A stretch of 57,293 bases of DNA, taken from the NCBI GenBank assembly GCA_033762715.1, contig JANRLL010000011.1, positions 1 through 57,293 of the forward strand, given 5' to 3'. The position numbers and the translations under genes were made by a program. This DNA comes from JANRLL01 sp033762715 (GTDB lineage Bacteria; Pseudomonadota; Alphaproteobacteria; Rickettsiales; SXRF01). Positions 1 to 7,805 of this stretch are shown piece after piece. The notes under the pieces were generated by a model, which worked only from the letters and a program-made list of their open reading frames with translations, was not told the origin of the DNA and did no database searches. Numbering within the stretch: position 1 is the first letter of the stretch; the number at the start of each line of letters is the position of its first letter.

Positions 1-252
1 GATTTTTGGGCGGAATGGTGTGGCCCTTGCCGTCAGATTGCTCCCGTTCTCGACGAAATTGCCGCCGAACGCGCTGGCAAAATCATTGTGGCTAAAGTCA
101 ATATTGATAAAAACCCAGGCACCCCGCAAAAATACGGTGTGCGCGGTATTCCTACTTTGATCCTGTTCAAAGGCGGCCAAGCGGTATCGACCAAAGTAGG
201 CTCGCTGCCAAAAAGCAAGCTCATTGAGTGGATCGACTCAGTCGTCGCATAA
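1..252 (+). CDS. trxA: thioredoxin, 3' part (5' end outside window)
   Basis: The frame is open from base 1 and ends at TAA 250-252, giving 83 C-terminal residues of thioredoxin. The visible part starts in the strand before the active site and carries the redox motif WCGPC (about residues 6-10 of the fragment), the conserved cis-proline loop (GIPTLILF) and the final helix. Thioredoxin is a cytoplasmic protein-disulfide reductant that is re-reduced by thioredoxin reductase. In many alphaproteobacteria trxA sits near folC, accD and trpA; here folC and accD are not between trxA and trpA, and a glutamine-synthetase-like gene occupies the interval instead. The start is outside the window, so length and promoter cannot be judged. 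Confidence 0.95.
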   Translation, partial: DFWAEWCGPCRQIAPVLDEIAAERAGKIIVAKVNIDKNPGTPQKYGVRGIPTLILFKGGQAVSTKVGSLPKSKLIEWIDSVVA

Positions 253-281
253 ATTACACGATGCAGGCCTAGAGTATTCTG

Positions 282-1094
282 GTGATCCTGTCTCATATAG
301 AACGGCAAGTGGATCGCCTGAAGGCGGATTTTGGCCTAACCCCTATTATTGCCTGTGAGTTGGAGTTTTATCTGCAGGGCGCCAGCCAATGTGCCACGCT
401 GGATAAATTTTGGACTGATGTGCCGCGCGTGTGCGAATCCTTATCGGCGCCGTTATTCAAGCATGAGAAAGAAACCGGCCAAGAGCAATTTGAAATAGCG
501 TTGCGACCGGCGTTGGCGCTGAAAGCGGCTGCGGATATTTTGGCCACCAAAGACATACTCTCCATGTTTGCCAAGCATCATGACATGGTTGCGAACTTTG
601 GGGCCAAACCGTTTGCTGATGAGCCAGGTAGCGGGTTGCACGTGCATGTGCATCTGCAAGATAGCAGCGGCAAAAATCTGTTTTACAAAGATGATGAACG
701 CATGAGCGATCCGCTGCGCTTTTCGATTGCCGGATTACTTGCGGCCTTGCCACGCACCATGTCGGTTTTCGCCCCGAGTGAAGCTTCTTATGCGCGCTTC
801 GTTGGCAAAACCAATGCGCCAACCACCATTAGCTGGGGGGCTAATAATCGCACCACCGCCATCAGGTTGCCGGATGCGGCGCATGATAAAAAACGTATTG
901 AGCACCGCGTGGCCGGTGCGGATGCCTACCCGATTTCAGTGATTGCGGCCATGTTGCAGGCGATGCATGAGGGGCTTACGCAACGGCAAGAACCGCCAGC
1001 GCAAATTTACGGCGATGCCTCACTAGAGCAATATCAACTACCGTCGTTACCTAAAACATTGGAAGAAGCGCTAGCGCTTCGTGCCGCGAGCTAA
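282..1094 (+). CDS. glutamine-synthetase-family catalytic domain, truncated at both ends
   Basis: The 270 residues align by eye to the catalytic barrel of glutamine synthetase/gamma-glutamylpolyamine synthetase (PuuA-like). Metal-ligand ELE (CELEFYL), the GQEQFEI strand, HVHVHL, the NNRTTAIRLP arginine strand and the EHR motif are all present. Missing are the N-terminal beta-grasp domain (about 100-120 residues, which completes the neighbouring subunit's active site and holds the ammonium-site Asp in classical enzymes) and about 60 C-terminal residues. The frame upstream is blocked by TAG at 270-272, itself preceded in frame by ATG-CAG-GCC (261-269), so GTG 282 is the first good start. The 3' end overlaps trpA convergently by 24 bases. 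It could be a compact paralogue or a decaying remnant; retention of every recognisable active-site motif favours constraint, but a synthetase reaction is not assured. Confidence 0.7.
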   Translation: MILSHIERQVDRLKADFGLTPIIACELEFYLQGASQCATLDKFWTDVPRVCESLSAPLFKHEKETGQEQFEIALRPALALKAAADILATKDILSMFAKHHDMVANFGAKPFADEPGSGLHVHVHLQDSSGKNLFYKDDERMSDPLRFSIAGLLAALPRTMSVFAPSEASYARFVGKTNAPTTISWGANNRTTAIRLPDAAHDKKRIEHRVAGADAYPISVIAAMLQAMHEGLTQRQEPPAQIYGDASLEQYQLPSLPKTLEEALALRAAS

Positions 1095-1886
1095 TTCAGC
1101 GACGAATTCAGAGGCCGCTTTCACGGCATTTTTTCCGGATTGCTCTATCAAGCTTACCAAGGCCGAACCCACCACCACCGCGTCGGCGAGTGGGGCAACT
1201 TGCTTGACTTGCTCGGCGGTTTTAATGCCAAAACCCACCGCCACCGGCAGGTTGGTTTTTTGGCGAATGCGCGCCAATTTCTCAGTCAGCTCATCGGCAT
1301 TGGCTGTAGCCGCACCGGTGATACCGGTGATGGAGATGTAATAAACAAAACCGGTTGCCGAATCCATCAGGCGCGAAAGGCGCGCATCATCACTGGTTGG
1401 GGCAATGAGGCGAATCAGGCTCAGGCCGCTTCCTTCCAGGCAGGGTTTGACCTCCAGTTCTTCTTCCGGCGGCACATCGACAATAATCACGCCGTCCACA
1501 CCGGCATCGGAGGCGTCTTTGCAAAACTGATTCACGCCGTAGCGATAGATTGGGTTGTAGTAACCCATCAGAATAATTGGCGTTTCTTGGTTGTTGGTGC
1601 GAAAATCTGCAACCAGTGCCAGAATTTTTTTAAGCGTAGCACCGGCTTTGAGCGCGCGAAGACCGGCAGCTTGAATCACCGGCCCATCAGCCATCGGATC
1701 GGAAAAAGGAATGCCGATTTCGATCAGATCGGCGCCGGCTTTGGGCAGGGCTTCCAGTAAGGCCTTGCTGGTTGCAAGATCGGGATCATAGCCCATGATG
1801 AAGGGAATCAAGGCGGCGCGTTTTTCACTGCGTAAGGCAGCAAATTTATTTTGAATGCGGTTGATAGTTGTAGCTCCTCCACCCAT
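1071..1886 (-). CDS. trpA: tryptophan synthase alpha chain
   Basis: TrpA cleaves indole-3-glycerol phosphate to indole and glyceraldehyde-3-phosphate, channelling indole to TrpB in the cytoplasmic alpha2-beta2 complex. The 271-residue length is normal. The catalytic Glu and Asp lie in the conserved IEIGIPFSDPMADGP segment (about residues 56-70), and the phosphate-binding end of the barrel (VGFGIKT, VVVGSALV) is intact. The ATG overlaps the trpB stop (TAATG), with GGGAG about 10 bases upstream, so translation is probably coupled. A second purine-rich stretch (GGAGGAG) lies just inside the gene, but no good start follows it. It is the last gene of the trpF-trpB-trpA string and converges on the glutamine-synthetase-like gene. 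Confidence 0.97.
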   Translation of the reverse strand: MGGGATTINRIQNKFAALRSEKRAALIPFIMGYDPDLATSKALLEALPKAGADLIEIGIPFSDPMADGPVIQAAGLRALKAGATLKKILALVADFRTNNQETPIILMGYYNPIYRYGVNQFCKDASDAGVDGVIIVDVPPEEELEVKPCLEGSGLSLIRLIAPTSDDARLSRLMDSATGFVYYISITGITGAATANADELTEKLARIRQKTNLPVAVGFGIKTAEQVKQVAPLADAVVVGSALVSLIEQSGKNAVKAASEFVAELARGTKR

Positions 1887-3088
1887 TACAAATTCACTCC
1901 CAACGCATTGGCCACGGTGAAAATATCTTTATCGCCACGGCCGCAGAGATTGACCACAAGCAGATGATTGTCGGGCAGGCTGGGTGCTAGCTTCATCACA
2001 TGCGCCAAGGCATGCGATGGCTCAAGGGCAGGGATAATCCCTTCTAATTTGGAGACGGTTTGGAAGGCATCGAGCGCTTCATCGTCGGTGACGCTTACAT
2101 ATTGCACGCGACCGGTATCGTGCAGCCAGGCATGCTCAGGGCCGATACCAGGGTAATCCAATCCGGCAGAGATAGAATGCGCATCGATGATTTGCCCGTC
2201 TTCACTTTGCAGTAAATAGGTGCGGCTGCCATGCAGCACACCAGGTGCGCCGCGGGTGATCGAGGCGGCATGCGCGCCGGAATCGAGGCCGTGACCGGCA
2301 GCTTCGACGCCAATCATAGTAACGCTTTGGTCAGCAAGGAAAGGATGGAATAGGCCGATGGCGTTGCTGCCACCGCCGATGGAAGCTACCAGCGTATCGG
2401 GCAGGCGGCCTTCTGCTTTTTGCATTTGCTCGCGTGTTTCACGGCCGATAATGGCTTGGAAATCGCGCACCATAGCTGGATAAGGATGCGGACCGGCAGC
2501 GGTGCCAATTAAATAAAACGTGTCATGCACATTGGTCACCCAATCACGCAGCGCTTCGTTCATCGCGTCTTTCAGGGTTTTCGAACCGGATTGCACCGGC
2601 ACGACTTTCGCACCCAATAATTTCATGCGGAATACGTTGGGCGCTTGGCGCTCAATGTCTTTGGCGCCCATATAGATCACACATTCCAGGCCAAACAACG
2701 CGCAGACGGTGGCGGTGGCCACGCCATGCTGGCCGGCACCGGTTTCAGCGATGATGCGTTTTTTGCCCATGCGCTTGGCGATCAAAATCTGACCCACGCA
2801 ATTATTGATTTTATGCGCGCCCGTATGGTTGAGCTCGTCGCGCTTGAAATAAATTTTAGCGCCGCCACACTGAGCGGTTAGGCGTGGTGCGAAATAAAGC
2901 GGGCTGGGACGGCCAATATAATGGGTGAAATAGTAGTCGAGCTCGCTGATAAAAGCCGGATCTTGGCGTGCTTCGTTATACGCCTTTTCCACCGACAAAA
3001 TAAGCGGCATAAGAGTCTCGGCGACATAACGGCCGCCATAATGCCCAAAATGACCGTTGCTATCGGGTTCGGTAAGATTCAGTTTCAT
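1886..3088 (-). CDS. trpB: tryptophan synthase beta chain
   Basis: PLP enzyme joining indole and L-serine to make tryptophan. Its 400 residues match the family. The PLP lysine lies in HTGAHKINN (about residues 87-95), the glycine-rich phosphate-binding loop is GGGSNAIG (about 238-245), and the C-terminal CGRGDKD segment is present. The start ATG overlaps the trpF stop by four bases (ATGA) and the stop overlaps the trpA start by one base, so trpF-trpB-trpA is one translationally coupled unit. This trpF-B-A grouping, separate from trpE/G/D/C, is common in alphaproteobacteria. No attenuator is visible immediately upstream because the unit continues from lapA, ihfB and sppA. Confidence 0.98.
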   Translation of the reverse strand: MKLNLTEPDSNGHFGHYGGRYVAETLMPLILSVEKAYNEARQDPAFISELDYYFTHYIGRPSPLYFAPRLTAQCGGAKIYFKRDELNHTGAHKINNCVGQILIAKRMGKKRIIAETGAGQHGVATATVCALFGLECVIYMGAKDIERQAPNVFRMKLLGAKVVPVQSGSKTLKDAMNEALRDWVTNVHDTFYLIGTAAGPHPYPAMVRDFQAIIGRETREQMQKAEGRLPDTLVASIGGGSNAIGLFHPFLADQSVTMIGVEAAGHGLDSGAHAASITRGAPGVLHGSRTYLLQSEDGQIIDAHSISAGLDYPGIGPEHAWLHDTGRVQYVSVTDDEALDAFQTVSKLEGIIPALEPSHALAHVMKLAPSLPDNHLLVVNLCGRGDKDIFTVANALGVNL

Positions 3089-3732
3089 GGTGCGTGCGCT
3101 GCTGCAATGAATTGGGTGATAAGTTGCGCATCTTTTACACCGGGCGATTGTTCAACGCCAGAAGATACATCAACCATGGTGGCGCCACTGTGACGAATGG
3201 CGTCGGCCACGTTCTCACCATTCAACCCGCCGGATAAAAACCACGGGCGGGCGAAGGTGCGGTTATTAAGCAGTGTCCAATCGAATGACAGGCCATTACC
3301 GCCAGGAAGCATGCCTGCGAGTTGCGGGGGCTTGGCATCGAATAGCAGCATATCGCACGCCTCGATGTAGCGGCCTGCTTGGGCGATATCATCGCCAGTG
3401 CGAACGGAGAGTGCTTTGATGATTTTAGATGAGGGGCAGAGCGTTCGAATTTGCTTTAAACGCTCGGGTGTTTCTTTGCCATGCAGCTGTAGGTAATCAG
3501 GGCGCAGCTCACGCTCAATACTGGCAAGCAAGGCATCATCGGGATCGACCAATACCGATACGCTTGCAACGGATGTTGGAAGCGTCGCTTTTAATGCAGC
3601 CGCTTGCGCCACGCTGATATGGCGTGGAGACGCCGGATAAAACACAAAGCCGACATAGCGTGTGCCAGCGCTAACAGCAGCGGCAACAGACGCGGGATCG
3701 GTTAATCCACATATTTTTACGGCAATAGACAT
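3085..3732 (-). CDS. trpF: phosphoribosylanthranilate isomerase
   Basis: TrpF carries out the Amadori isomerisation of phosphoribosylanthranilate in tryptophan synthesis. The 215-residue (beta-alpha)8 protein has the general-base Cys in VKICGLTDP (about residues 5-13), the LQLHGKE strand, the catalytic Asp in LLFDAKPP, and the C-terminal phosphate site around LSGGLNGENV and VDVSSGVE. It overlaps trpB by four bases. Only two bases separate its ATG from the lapA-like stop upstream, which suggests that the trp genes are read through from the ihfB promoter region. No internal promoter stands out. Confidence 0.96.
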   Translation of the reverse strand: MSIAVKICGLTDPASVAAAVSAGTRYVGFVFYPASPRHISVAQAAALKATLPTSVASVSVLVDPDDALLASIERELRPDYLQLHGKETPERLKQIRTLCPSSKIIKALSVRTGDDIAQAGRYIEACDMLLFDAKPPQLAGMLPGGNGLSFDWTLLNNRTFARPWFLSGGLNGENVADAIRHSGATMVDVSSGVEQSPGVKDAQLITQFIAAAHAP

Positions 3733-3734
3733 GA

Positions 3735-4067
3735 TTATACGTTGATTTTTTGTGTAACCGGTAGCGGTGCAGTCTGGTCTAGTCTAAGACCTGCCAATTC
3801 ATTTTCAAGTGCGGTGGCGCGCTTATGCATCTTACCATAGAGATGCTTGGTTTTAGTCAATTGCTTGCCCATTACCAAAGAGGCAACTAAGGCACCTAAT
3901 AAGAAGAATAGCAGCGCATATAAATATTCAGGTAGAGACAGCGCATAATCAAATGGATAGAGGCTAAGCTCGACGATATCGCGGTTGACGGCGGAAAAAA
4001 CAGCAAATAGCAGCGCTATAATGATGTAGCTAGCAAGCCTTACATGCTTTAAAATACGGGAAAGCAA
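3735..4067 (-). CDS. lapA: LapA-domain small membrane protein (TTG start inferred)
   Basis: About 110 residues with two hydrophobic helices (LASYIIIALLFAVFSAV and YLYALLFFLLGALVASLVM) around a polar NRDIVELSLYPF loop, followed by a basic and coiled C-terminal tail. This is the LapA/YciS (DUF1049) layout. In Escherichia coli LapA works with LapB to regulate LPS synthesis via FtsH/LpxC; that role is inferred here. The frame stays open far into ihfB, but the family begins near the first helix. TTG at 4067, four bases past the ihfB stop, is the best start I see, though its ribosome-binding site is poor. Position after ihfB and before trpF is typical of alphaproteobacteria. Confidence 0.7.
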   Translation of the reverse strand: MLSRILKHVRLASYIIIALLFAVFSAVNRDIVELSLYPFDYALSLPEYLYALLFFLLGALVASLVMGKQLTKTKHLYGKMHKRATALENELAGLRLDQTAPLPVTQKINV

Positions 4068-4071
4068 CGGA

Positions 4072-4374
4072 TTACGCGGAGATCGCCGACGCTTTGTTGA
4101 TACGTTCGCGCAATTCTTTACCGGTACGGAAATAAATCGCAAACCGTTCATCAATAAAGACTTCTTGGCCATTTTTCGGATTGCGTGCTTTACGTGCTTC
4201 ACGCTTGCGAATCGAAAATGCACCAAATCCACGCAACTCAACACGACCGCCTTCGACTAAGGTCTTGGCAATACCATCCAAAATCGCATTCACTAATGTT
4301 TCGATGTCACGCTGATATAAATGAGGGTATTTCTTGGAGAGGCGCAGTACGAGTTCAGATTTGGTCATAGACAT
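4072..4374 (-). CDS. ihfB: integration host factor beta subunit
   Basis: A DNA-bending protein of the HU/IHF family, acting as a heterodimer with IhfA in nucleoid organisation, recombination and promoter activation. The 100 residues show the family signature GGRVELRGFGAFSIRKRE (about residues 42-59) and the DNA-intercalating proline in ARNPKNGQ (Pro about 66) at the tip of the beta arm. The VELRGFGAF sequence and the position between sppA and lapA favour IHF-beta over HU. The gap to sppA is 18 bases, so it is probably in the same transcript. No promoter was identified. Confidence 0.93.
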   Translation of the reverse strand: MSMTKSELVLRLSKKYPHLYQRDIETLVNAILDGIAKTLVEGGRVELRGFGAFSIRKREARKARNPKNGQEVFIDERFAIYFRTGKELRERINKASAISA

Positions 4375-4392
4375 GCCTTTGAAGAAGAACGA

Positions 4393-5310
4393 TTAATGGA
4401 GTTCAGGATGCCACACGGCAATCAGTCCGTCAAGTCCTACCCGACTATTTTGCCAAAATTTTCCTATAACAGACTCGGTTAGCCTCTCCATAAAGCCCAT
4501 TTCCGGCTTGGTTTCCATATCGCGGATAGGCAGGCCCAGCTTGATCTGGCGACGCTCTGCCAGCCAGCGAAGTGCTTCATTTTCCCCACCAATTGCATCA
4601 ATGAGTTTTACCTCCAAGGCCCGTTTACCACTATAAACCCGTCCATCAGCCAGGCTTAAGGCCTTATCACGAGGCAATTTGCGGCGTTCAGCCAATATTT
4701 CGACGAAACGGCCGTAAAAATCGTTGATCATCTCTTGGAGCACCCGTTCCGACTCCGGCGTGCTTTTTTCTAAGAAAGAAGGGGTGCCTTTTAATGGGGT
4801 TGATTTCACCGTAATCGGTTTGACGCCCATTTTTTGCAGAAGTTCTGAAATCTCAGCGGTTTCGATCAATACGCCAATCGAACCAGTGATCGTGCCCTCG
4901 CGCGCGATAATATAGTCGGTGCCCATAGCAATTAAATAACCAGCTGAAGCGCTCACCGAACGCATAACGGCTACAACAGGCTTATGAGCGGAGAGCTCAC
5001 GCAGTTTCATATAAATCTCTTCACCGCCTACGGCACTACCGCCAGGTGTGTCTAGCCACACGATAACCGCTTTGGCTTTGGGATTGTCGATGACGTCATC
5101 GATGAGTTCGTATGTTTTGCGATCATCACCGATGAAACCCTCGATGCTGATGCGCGCGATAAAATCACGATCGATAGGAGAATGGGTATTGCCGCGCTCG
5201 ACGACAACAATAAGTGCAATCACAGCACAAAGAATGGCAACAATACGCCATTTGAGCAGCTGACTTTTAAGATGCAAACGATCGAGGAGGGTATCGGCGT
5301 TAATGGCCAT
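4393..5310 (-). CDS. sppA: signal peptide peptidase SppA, short form
   Basis: A 305-residue inner-membrane serine protease of the ClpP/crotonase-like S49 family that degrades cleaved signal peptides. One N-terminal membrane anchor (about residues 22-38) precedes the soluble domain. By comparison with Bacillus SppA, the nucleophile is probably Ser122 in SVSASAGYLIA and the general base Lys174 in the VKSTPLKGTPS stretch. The TITGSIGVL strand is typical. It is the single-domain type, not the roughly 600-residue duplicated Escherichia coli form. It follows rpsA across a 61-base gap containing a 10-bp hairpin. Confidence 0.93.
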   Translation of the reverse strand: MAINADTLLDRLHLKSQLLKWRIVAILCAVIALIVVVERGNTHSPIDRDFIARISIEGFIGDDRKTYELIDDVIDNPKAKAVIVWLDTPGGSAVGGEEIYMKLRELSAHKPVVAVMRSVSASAGYLIAMGTDYIIAREGTITGSIGVLIETAEISELLQKMGVKPITVKSTPLKGTPSFLEKSTPESERVLQEMINDFYGRFVEILAERRKLPRDKALSLADGRVYSGKRALEVKLIDAIGGENEALRWLAERRQIKLGLPIRDMETKPEMGFMERLTESVIGKFWQNSRVGLDGLIAVWHPELH

Positions 5311-5329
5311 ATTCTACCTGAAATAGGAA

Positions 5330-5359
5330 GGTGCCATAACCCATACAGATTATGGCACC
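5330..5359 (-). terminator. 10-bp hairpin after rpsA, possible terminator or attenuator
   Basis: A perfect inverted repeat, arms 5330-5339 and 5350-5359 with a 10-base loop, lies between the rpsA stop and the sppA start. On the minus strand it is followed by a T-rich but interrupted run (TTCCTATTTC), so termination may be partial, lowering expression of sppA-ihfB-trp relative to rpsA. It could equally be a 3' stabiliser of the rpsA mRNA. Confidence 0.5.
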
Positions 5360-5371
5360 AAGGGGAAACGC

Positions 5372-7105
5372 TTAGCCTTTTTTGGCTTTTTTGGTCGCTT
5401 TTGCTTCTTTCGCTTCATTCAAGGCTGCGCCCAGAATGTCACCCAAGGAAGCACCGCTATCGACTGAGCCGTATTCAGAAATGGCTTTCTTATGCTCATC
5501 CATTTCCAAGGCTTTGATCGACAGGCCGAGTTTGCGAGTCGCTTTATCAACCGAGGTGATTTTCGCATCGATACGATCACCCACAGCAAAACGATCAGGA
5601 CGTTGTTCTTGACGTTCGCGCGCCAGGTCAACCTTCTTGATAAAGCTTTGTACGTTGTCGGTTACTTTCACCGCAATGCCATCATCTTGCACTTCGGTTA
5701 CGGTGCAGGTTACGGTTGCACCTTTGCTCATGCCGTCGAATTCCGATTCAAACGGATCCGATTCAAGCTGTTTTACACCTAAGCTGATGCGCTCTTTTTC
5801 AACATCTACAGCCAAGATTTTCGCTTTAATGCGATCGCCTTTTTTGTAGTTTTTGATCGCCGCATCGCCGGCTTCGCTCCAGCTCAGATCCGAATGATGG
5901 ATCAGGCCATCAATATCGCCTTCCAAGCCAATGAACAGACCGAAATCGGTGATGTTGCGAATTTCGCCTTCAATCACATCGCCTACTTTGATTTTACCAG
6001 CGTAGATCGCCCATGGGTTTTCTTCGCACTGTTTCATGCCCAAGCTGATGCGGTGTTTCGAAGCATCGATATCGAGTACGATCACATCGACTTCTTGGCT
6101 TACCGATACGAGTTTCGATGGGTGAGCATTCTTTTTCACCCAAGAAATTTCGGATACGTGTACCAGACCTTCAATGCCAGGCTGCAATTCAACAAACGCA
6201 CCGTAATCGGTGATGTTGGTGATTTTGCCATGCACTTTGGTGCCGGTAGGATAGAGCAATTCTGCATCTTTCCATGGATTATCTTCCAGCTGTTTCATGC
6301 CCAAGCTTACGCGCTTGGTTGCTTGGTCGAATTTGGTCACGATCACTTTCACGTTTTGACCCAGTGCCAGCACCTCAGATGGGTGGCTGATACGGCGCCA
6401 AGAAATGTCGGTGACGTGGAGCAGGCCGTCAATGCCGCCCATATCGATAAACGCACCGTAATCGGTGATGTTTTTAACGATACCGTCAAGCACTTGACCT
6501 TCGCTGATTTTACCCAGCAATTCATTGCGCTGTTCAACACGCGACTCTTCTAGTACTGCGCGACGCGATACAACGATATTGCCACGTTTACGATCCATTT
6601 TCAGGATTTGGAAAGGTTGTGCGATGTTCATGAGTGGGGTGATGTCGCGGATAGGACGGATATCAACTTGGCTGCCTGGCAAGAAGGCCACAGCGCCTTG
6701 GATGTCAACGGTAAAACCACCTTTAACTCGGCCGAAGATAATACCTTCAACACGCTCGCCTTTGGCGCAGGCTTTTTCCAATTTGATCCATGATTCTTCA
6801 CGCAATGCTTTTTCGCGTGAGAGTACGGCTTCACCGTTTTTGTTTTCGATTTTTTCGAGATACACTTCGACTTCGTCGCCTACGCGGATTTCAGATGCGC
6901 TAGCACCAACTGCGAATTCGCGCAGCGGGATACGGCCTTCTGATTTCAGGCCGACATCGACGATCACGGTGTCTTTTTCGATAGCAACGACGATGCCTTT
7001 AATAACGCCGCCTTCGTTTTTACCACCGGTTTTTACTGATTCTTCAAACAATGCACCAAAATCTTCAACGGGTGCGTTTGCATATGCGTTAGCTGAACTT
7101 GCCAT
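5372..7105 (-). CDS. rpsA: 30S ribosomal protein S1
   Basis: A 577-residue protein built of consecutive S1 (OB-fold) repeats. Repeats with the typical GxxxGxVxxIxxYGAFVxL pattern are clear, for example around KNITDYGAFIDMGGIDGLLHVTDISW, and end in RISLGMKQ-type strands. Six repeats fit the length and the alphaproteobacterial form. S1 binds mRNA at the 30S platform and helps unwind structured leaders. The C-terminus is a Lys/Ala-rich tail. Upstream, a 178-base leader holds a promoter-like pair of boxes and a G/C-rich hairpin, possible sites for S1 autoregulation. Order aroA-cmk-rpsA is conserved, except that one unknown gene lies between cmk and rpsA here. Confidence 0.97.
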   Translation of the reverse strand: MASSANAYANAPVEDFGALFEESVKTGGKNEGGVIKGIVVAIEKDTVIVDVGLKSEGRIPLREFAVGASASEIRVGDEVEVYLEKIENKNGEAVLSREKALREESWIKLEKACAKGERVEGIIFGRVKGGFTVDIQGAVAFLPGSQVDIRPIRDITPLMNIAQPFQILKMDRKRGNIVVSRRAVLEESRVEQRNELLGKISEGQVLDGIVKNITDYGAFIDMGGIDGLLHVTDISWRRISHPSEVLALGQNVKVIVTKFDQATKRVSLGMKQLEDNPWKDAELLYPTGTKVHGKITNITDYGAFVELQPGIEGLVHVSEISWVKKNAHPSKLVSVSQEVDVIVLDIDASKHRISLGMKQCEENPWAIYAGKIKVGDVIEGEIRNITDFGLFIGLEGDIDGLIHHSDLSWSEAGDAAIKNYKKGDRIKAKILAVDVEKERISLGVKQLESDPFESEFDGMSKGATVTCTVTEVQDDGIAVKVTDNVQSFIKKVDLARERQEQRPDRFAVGDRIDAKITSVDKATRKLGLSIKALEMDEHKKAISEYGSVDSGASLGDILGAALNEAKEAKATKKAKKG

Positions 7106-7171
7106 AATAATTACTTCTTACTTAGGTTGCGAAACGTAGCGCGCGCTTCTGGTTAATATTGAGATAAAATA

Positions 7172-7191
7172 GGGGCTTACGCTATAGCCCC
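7172..7191 (-). promoter_or_regulatory. hairpin in rpsA leader
   Basis: A six-bp stem (7172-7177 with 7186-7191) and eight-base loop lie about 65 bases before the rpsA ATG on the minus strand, followed by a T-rich stretch (TATTTTATC). It may terminate the upstream 173-residue gene, or be a leader structure for S1 feedback. The sequence alone does not separate these. Confidence 0.35.
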
Positions 7192-7217
7192 CCATATTCA
7201 TGTGAAAATAGGTGCGC

Positions 7218-7246
7218 AATATCTCCCATAGGCGAGCAAAAATCAA
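7218..7246 (-). promoter_or_regulatory. candidate rpsA promoter
   Basis: On the minus strand TTGATT (7246-7241) and GATATT (7223-7218) are 17 bases apart, a passable sigma-70-type pair. Transcription would begin near 7211, upstream of the leader hairpin. The match is moderate and there is no other support. Confidence 0.3.
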
Positions 7247-7283
7247 GTGATTTATTGGGTATTACACCGCTAAAACGATGTGA

Positions 7284-7805
7284 TTACCGACCCCAAGCCC
7301 TGGTTTGTTTTTCAGGCGTCGTAATGGGTTGGCCAAAATGCCTGGCCAGATATGTTTCAATAGATGCAATATCCTCATTAACCCTTTGATCAATCATACG
7401 TTGTACGGCTTGGCCATTGGCTAGCTCCGGTTTGCCGCTAGCAAGCTTATAGGCTGTACGAAGTTGATTCTCTGCTACTAATACCTCTGCCATCAATCGA
7501 GCATTCTCATCTTCATTATAAGGATCGTTATGAGTGCGCATATCCCATACACGGTCAAATAACTCTGCGCGCGCCTCCCGAATATGGCCGATATGCTGAT
7601 CGGCAGAAGCCGGCATGCCGGACACATAGGCTTCCTCCTCGGGCGGGTTTTGCAAATAGTCCCTGAGTTCGCGCAGCGGTTTAAAGCGCCGAAAAATGCG
7701 ATCCATAGTTAAGCTGGCCGGATCGTAGATCGGAGTAAAAATCTCGTCATGCTTATGACGACCATAGATGCGGGTTAGGGGTGTTGCGGTACTCATATGT
7801 CTCAT
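7284..7805 (-). CDS. unknown protein between cmk and rpsA
   Basis: 173 residues, not recognised. The protein is hydrophilic and mostly helical in appearance, with many charged residues, no signal peptide, no membrane segment and no catalytic motif I can identify. Two start codons are possible: ATG 7805 overlaps the aroA-cmk stop (ATGA), and ATG 7796 is three codons further on; both have weak ribosome-binding sites. The overlap makes translational coupling to the fused aroA-cmk gene likely. Its place between cmk and rpsA is unusual, since those two are normally adjacent. It may be lineage-specific; nothing in the sequence assigns a function. Confidence 0.75.
   Translation of the reverse strand: MRHMSTATPLTRIYGRHKHDEIFTPIYDPASLTMDRIFRRFKPLRELRDYLQNPPEEEAYVSGMPASADQHIGHIREARAELFDRVWDMRTHNDPYNEDENARLMAEVLVAENQLRTAYKLASGKPELANGQAVQRMIDQRVNEDIASIETYLARHFGQPITTPEKQTRAWGR

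Noticed and set aside
1140..1760. 206-codon open frame antisense to trpA
   Set aside because: It lies wholly within trpA, has skewed composition and no motif; it is explained by codon bias of trpA.
3735..4244. Longer 169-residue reading of the lapA-like gene
   Set aside because: The first 59 residues are the ihfB sequence read in another frame; family similarity begins at the first membrane helix, so a start near 4067 is preferred.
5894..6553. 219-codon open frame antisense to rpsA
   Set aside because: rpsA has strong S1-repeat motifs; the opposite frame is a long shadow with His/Phe-rich composition and no recognisable domain.
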